7,985 bases of DNA from Alphaproteobacteria bacterium (GTDB lineage Bacteria; Pseudomonadota; Alphaproteobacteria; Rhodobacterales; Rhodobacteraceae). Every line of letters starts with the position of its first letter. Position 1 is the first letter of the stretch. Under the pieces are notes generated by a model. That model searched no databases. It was not told where the DNA came from and saw only the letters and a program-made list of their open reading frames with translations. The DNA lies in the NCBI GenBank assembly GCA_030424705.1, contig JAUHWJ010000066.1:1-7985 (forward strand), given 5' to 3'. Made by a program: the position numbers and the translations under genes. This document shows positions 6,178 through 7,985 of this stretch, one piece after another.

Positions 6178-6203
6178 GGCTGGGATGGGGGCGTGAACCC
6201 ACA

Positions 6204-6225
6204 CTGTCACAAAATTGTCGTAAAT
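6204..6225 (+). promoter_or_regulatory. Pho-box-like direct repeat (candidate PhoB site)
   Basis: Two 11-bp direct repeats in tandem, CTGTCAC-AAAA and TTGTCGT-AAAT. They match the PhoB layout of a CTGTCAT-like 7-mer plus a 4-bp AT-rich spacer, and stand in an AT-rich patch within GC-rich DNA. The orientation points rightwards, but no plus-strand gene follows; the 3' end of the XRE regulator is there instead. It may be an orphan, serve a small RNA, be left from a rearrangement, or be chance. Confidence 0.35.
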
Positions 6226-6268
6226 CAGAATATCACATGATTACAGACACATGACTCCCCTGCGCACT

Positions 6269-6286
6269 GTGAGCACACAGGCTCAC
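6269..6286 (-). terminator. Hairpin at the 3' end of the XRE regulator gene
   Basis: GTGAGC (6269-6274) and GCTCAC (6281-6286) form a perfect 6-bp stem with a six-base loop, and the regulator's TGA stop (6283-6285) lies inside the right arm. There is no T run after it on the minus strand, so termination is only a guess. Confidence 0.3.
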
Positions 6287-7722
6287 CCCACCGCCGCCGG
6301 CTCCCGCCGCCAGGGGCAGGCGGCGTGCGGGCAGATGCGGCATTCGGGGCCGACCGGCTCCGGCGCGGCCCCCGGGGCGGCGGCGTAGGCCGTGCCCGCC
6401 GCGCTCTCGGCGGCCATCGCCAGCATGTCCCCCGCCATCCGCCCCTCCCGCGCCAGCCCGAGCGCGAGGAGGCGGGAGCCGTCCGCGAGGCGGAGGGGGA
6501 GGGCGAGCGGGGCGGGGCCCGGCGCCGCCCGGTGGACGGGCCAGACCGGGCAGTCGAGCGCCCGCGCCCTTGGCAGGAGGTCGAGCGCGCCGCGCCGCGC
6601 CAGCACCCGCCCGCTCGCGTCCGCCTCCACATGCGCCGCCCGCGGCGCGCCCCCCGCCCCGCCGAGGCAGGCGATGCGGCGCATCACGAGCGCCCCGTCC
6701 CCGTCGAAGGCGCGGGAGAGCGCCCCGACCTCCCAGCCGAGCCGCGCGCCGAGGGCGAGGAAGGCGGCGCTGGGGGCGAGGATCGCATCCGCCAGCCGCT
6801 GCGCCAGCTCCGCCTCGATCAGCGCCAGAAGGTCCTCCGCCCCCGGCTCGGGCGACAGGGCCTCCGCAAGGTCGAAGAGCGCGCGGCGATGCGCCTGCCG
6901 GGCGTAGGCCAGAGCCAGCGCGGCGAGCCGCGCCGCGCGCCCCGACTCCGGCGGCGCCTCGGGCGGCCGCGGCGTCGCGCGTCGGAGCGCGGACTCGATG
7001 TCTCCTGCGGCGTCCAGCTTCGCCCGCGCCGCCTCCGCCATCGCCTCGATCTTCGGCCCGATCTCCGGCGCGTCCGCCAGCGCCTCCTCCGCCCGCCCCT
7101 TCGGCGCAGGGCGGAGCCGGTTCTCCGCCGCCTCGTCGAAATAGGCCGCGAGCTTCGCGACCGAGCCGGCGAGGCGGGAGGATTGCTCGAACATGATCGT
7201 CTCGAACCGCCGCCGCTGCGGAACCGAAATCTCCCGCCCCTCCGCCAGGATCTCCGCCGTGGAGCGGAGCGCCGCGATCTCCGTCCGCATGGCGTGGACG
7301 GAGGCGGCGAGCGCCGGGTCATGCGCCAGCCGGTCCGCCATCGCCTCCGCCTCCGCCGCCGCCTCCCGCCAGCGGCGATGGGCGAAGGCGGCGGCATGGG
7401 CCCAGCCCGGATGCCGCGCGATGAACTCGTCCGCCGGCCCCGGCCGCGCCTCCCCCTCCGCCGCCGCGACGCCCGGCTCCGCCGCCAGCTCCTCCAGCGC
7501 CTCCCGCAGCCGCCGCTCGGCGGAGCCATCCAGCTCCTCGATCCTGAGATTCAGCTCCCGCCCGATCCGTGCGAGAAGCGCGCCGGCGACGGCGCGGCGA
7601 TTCCGCTCGATGAGGTTGAGATAGGAGGCCGAGACGCCGACCCGCGCGGCGAGGTCGATCTGCTTGATCCCCATTTCCCTCCGCCGCTCCCGAATTCGGA
7701 GCCCGGTGATCGTCCGTTGCAT
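6283..7722 (-). CDS. XRE-family regulator with ScfR/DUF2083-like C-terminus
   Basis: A 479-residue cytoplasmic DNA-binding regulator. Residues about 5-65 are a clear XRE helix-turn-helix (GIKQIDLAARVGVSASYLN, then LIERNRRAVAGALLARIGRELN). This is the N-terminus typical of ScfR/RamB-type regulators of short-chain acyl-CoA and acetate/propionate metabolism. The C-terminus also fits that family: CPVWPVHRA at 391-399 and a possible metal-binding cluster CRICPHAAC (Cys461, Cys464, Cys469). The HExxH motif of the IrrE-like peptidase domain, often found between them, is absent. Instead residues about 141-197 (VHAMRTEIAALRSTAEIL) look like a histidine-kinase dimerisation hairpin, without any ATPase domain. 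The ATG at 7720-7722 has AAGGGG (7731-7736) eight bases upstream. The gene is divergent from a Tat-exported protein, its likely target. Ligand unknown. Confidence 0.85.
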   Translation of the reverse strand: MQRTITGLRIRERRREMGIKQIDLAARVGVSASYLNLIERNRRAVAGALLARIGRELNLRIEELDGSAERRLREALEELAAEPGVAAAEGEARPGPADEFIARHPGWAHAAAFAHRRWREAAAEAEAMADRLAHDPALAASVHAMRTEIAALRSTAEILAEGREISVPQRRRFETIMFEQSSRLAGSVAKLAAYFDEAAENRLRPAPKGRAEEALADAPEIGPKIEAMAEAARAKLDAAGDIESALRRATPRPPEAPPESGRAARLAALALAYARQAHRRALFDLAEALSPEPGAEDLLALIEAELAQRLADAILAPSAAFLALGARLGWEVGALSRAFDGDGALVMRRIACLGGAGGAPRAAHVEADASGRVLARRGALDLLPRARALDCPVWPVHRAAPGPAPLALPLRLADGSRLLALGLAREGRMAGDMLAMAAESAAGTAYAAAPGAAPEPVGPECRICPHAACPWRREPAAVG

Positions 7723-7734
7723 TGCGGGAACCCC

Positions 7735-7748
7735 TTGCGGTTACGCAA
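7735..7748. promoter_or_regulatory. Candidate autoregulatory operator TTGCG-GTTA-CGCAA
   Basis: A perfect 5-bp inverted repeat with a four-base spacer. It lies between the proposed -10 of the regulator promoter (7750-7755) and the start codon, so a bound dimer would block initiation. Further TTGCG words are at 7722-7726 and 7754-7758. The overlap with the AAGGGG ribosome-binding site (7731-7736) is small. Confidence 0.35.
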
Positions 7749-7749
7749 C

Positions 7750-7778
7750 ATTCTTGCGAGACGGTAAAAAATTTACAA
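7750..7778 (-). promoter_or_regulatory. Candidate sigma70-type promoter for the XRE regulator
   Basis: On the minus strand TTGTAA (7773-7778) and AAGAAT (7750-7755) each match four of six consensus bases and are separated by exactly 17 bases. The -35 overlaps the GTAAA/TTTAC inverted repeat, and the start point would fall in the TTGCG/CGCAA palindrome, a layout suited to autorepression. Confidence 0.35.
7764..7776. promoter_or_regulatory. Inverted repeat GTAAA-AAA-TTTAC, candidate operator
   Basis: A perfect 5-bp inverted repeat around AAA, overlapping the candidate -35 of the divergent regulator promoter. Together with TTTACAA at 7804-7810 it provides two similar half-sites 32 bp apart (about three helical turns), which could allow cooperative binding. 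Confidence 0.3.
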
Positions 7779-7929
7779 ACAGGCGTCTGCACCCCTACTA
7801 GATTTTACAAGAATATTGTTTCTCTTCAATCCTTTGTTGTGAATTTTTCCATCGTGCTGCATCTTCCGCAAGGTAAGCAACGGCCCCGCCCTCCTCAGGG
7901 AGCCCGGTGGGGCGCAACGGGAGGGACGC

Positions 7930-7985
7930 ATGTCTCAGTTCAATTTCACCCGCCGCGGCCTTCTGCGTGGCGGCGCCGCGCTCGG
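7930..7985 (+). CDS. N-terminus of a Tat-exported protein, cut by the right window edge
   Basis: Only 18 codons are visible: MSQFNFTRRGLLRGGAAL. The TRRGLLRGG segment is a twin-arginine motif followed by the start of a hydrophobic, Gly/Ala-rich stretch, so the product is probably exported folded across the inner membrane by the Tat system. GGGAGGG (7919-7925) sits just upstream of the ATG, a strong ribosome-binding site. It is divergent from the XRE regulator and probably controlled by it. Solute-binding proteins and cofactor enzymes both use such signals; the class cannot be told from this fragment. Confidence 0.8.
   Translation, partial: MSQFNFTRRGLLRGGAAL

Larger units (their letters stand above)
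6035..6203. other. Gene-free segment right of the second element
   Basis: No gene seen. It holds the second copy of a 36-nt direct repeat (6053-6088), a 27-codon minus-strand frame ending FARWVAGFT-stop at about 6055-6138 that I consider unproven, and a REP-like hairpin CTCTCCC/GGGAGAG (6157-6163 with 6171-6177) with a G-rich tail. Confidence 0.4.
7723..7929. promoter_or_regulatory. AT-rich divergent control region of the XRE regulator and the Tat-exported protein
   Basis: A 207-bp spacer with an AT-rich core (about 7745-7860) that stands out from its surroundings. It holds several TTGCG words and inverted repeats: TTGCG-4-CGCAA (7735-7748), GTAAA-3-TTTAC (7764-7776) and ACAA-5-TTGT (7807-7819). 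TTTACAA recurs at 7772 and 7804; its complement TTGTAAA is close to the TTTGCAAA-type operator described for RamB/MccR-class relatives. CCCCGCC (7884-7890) can pair, with one G-U, with GGTGGGG (7905-7911) in the leader of the Tat-protein gene. Confidence 0.55.

Noticed and set aside
4961..6282. CRISPR array or tRNA gene in the gene-free region
   Set aside because: The repeats are few, differ in spacing and size, and are partly inverted, unlike a CRISPR array. No cloverleaf with a GGTTCGAATCC-type T-arm was found.
6325..7767. A 480-codon plus-strand open frame
   Set aside because: It is antisense to the XRE regulator, almost entirely Arg/Pro/Gly/Ala, and has no recognisable domain.

Overview
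The window is GC-rich throughout apart from two AT-rich patches (about 6205-6245 and 7745-7860). Gene content suggests an alphaproteobacterium, most likely Rhodobacterales-like. The evidence is a RegB/PrrB redox kinase divergent from a SenC/PrrC copper chaperone, an XRE regulator with a ScfR-type C-terminus, and an RTX surface/secreted protein. This taxonomic call is inference from gene families; no rRNA is present.

Layout. (1) Positions 1-1673, minus strand: a large repeat protein (CSPG/cadherin-like, three FG-GAP repeats, a second CSPG-like repeat, a proline linker, then RTX calcium-binding nonapeptides). It runs off the left edge and carries an apparent one-base frameshift in a C run at 297-302. 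(2) 1836-2744, plus: an EamA/DMT-type ten-helix transporter, divergent from the repeat protein. (3) 2720-3349, minus: a SCO1/SenC copper chaperone whose 3' end overlaps the transporter by 25 bp. (4) 3482-4960, plus: a RegB/PrrB/ActS sensor kinase divergent from senC. (5) 4961-6282: about 1.3 kb with no convincing gene, made of nested palindromes and repeats. (6) 6283-7722, minus: an XRE-family regulator. (7) 7930-7985, plus: the first codons of a Tat-exported protein divergent from that regulator, sharing an AT-rich control region with several inverted repeats.

Functional links. SenC and RegB form the classical redox/respiration pair: SenC delivers copper to terminal oxidases, and RegB senses the respiratory (quinone/thiol) redox state. 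The cognate RegA regulator is not in the window; the slot downstream of senC is occupied by a convergent transporter. The XRE regulator probably controls itself and the divergent Tat-exported protein.

Most unusual feature. The gene-free region holds two inverted copies, about 200 bp each (4995-5193 and 5833-6034), of one element. They share a nearly identical 27-nt core. Several stems differ in sequence between the copies but remain paired, which is compensatory change and points to selection on structure. In both copies two of the stems compete for the same arm.
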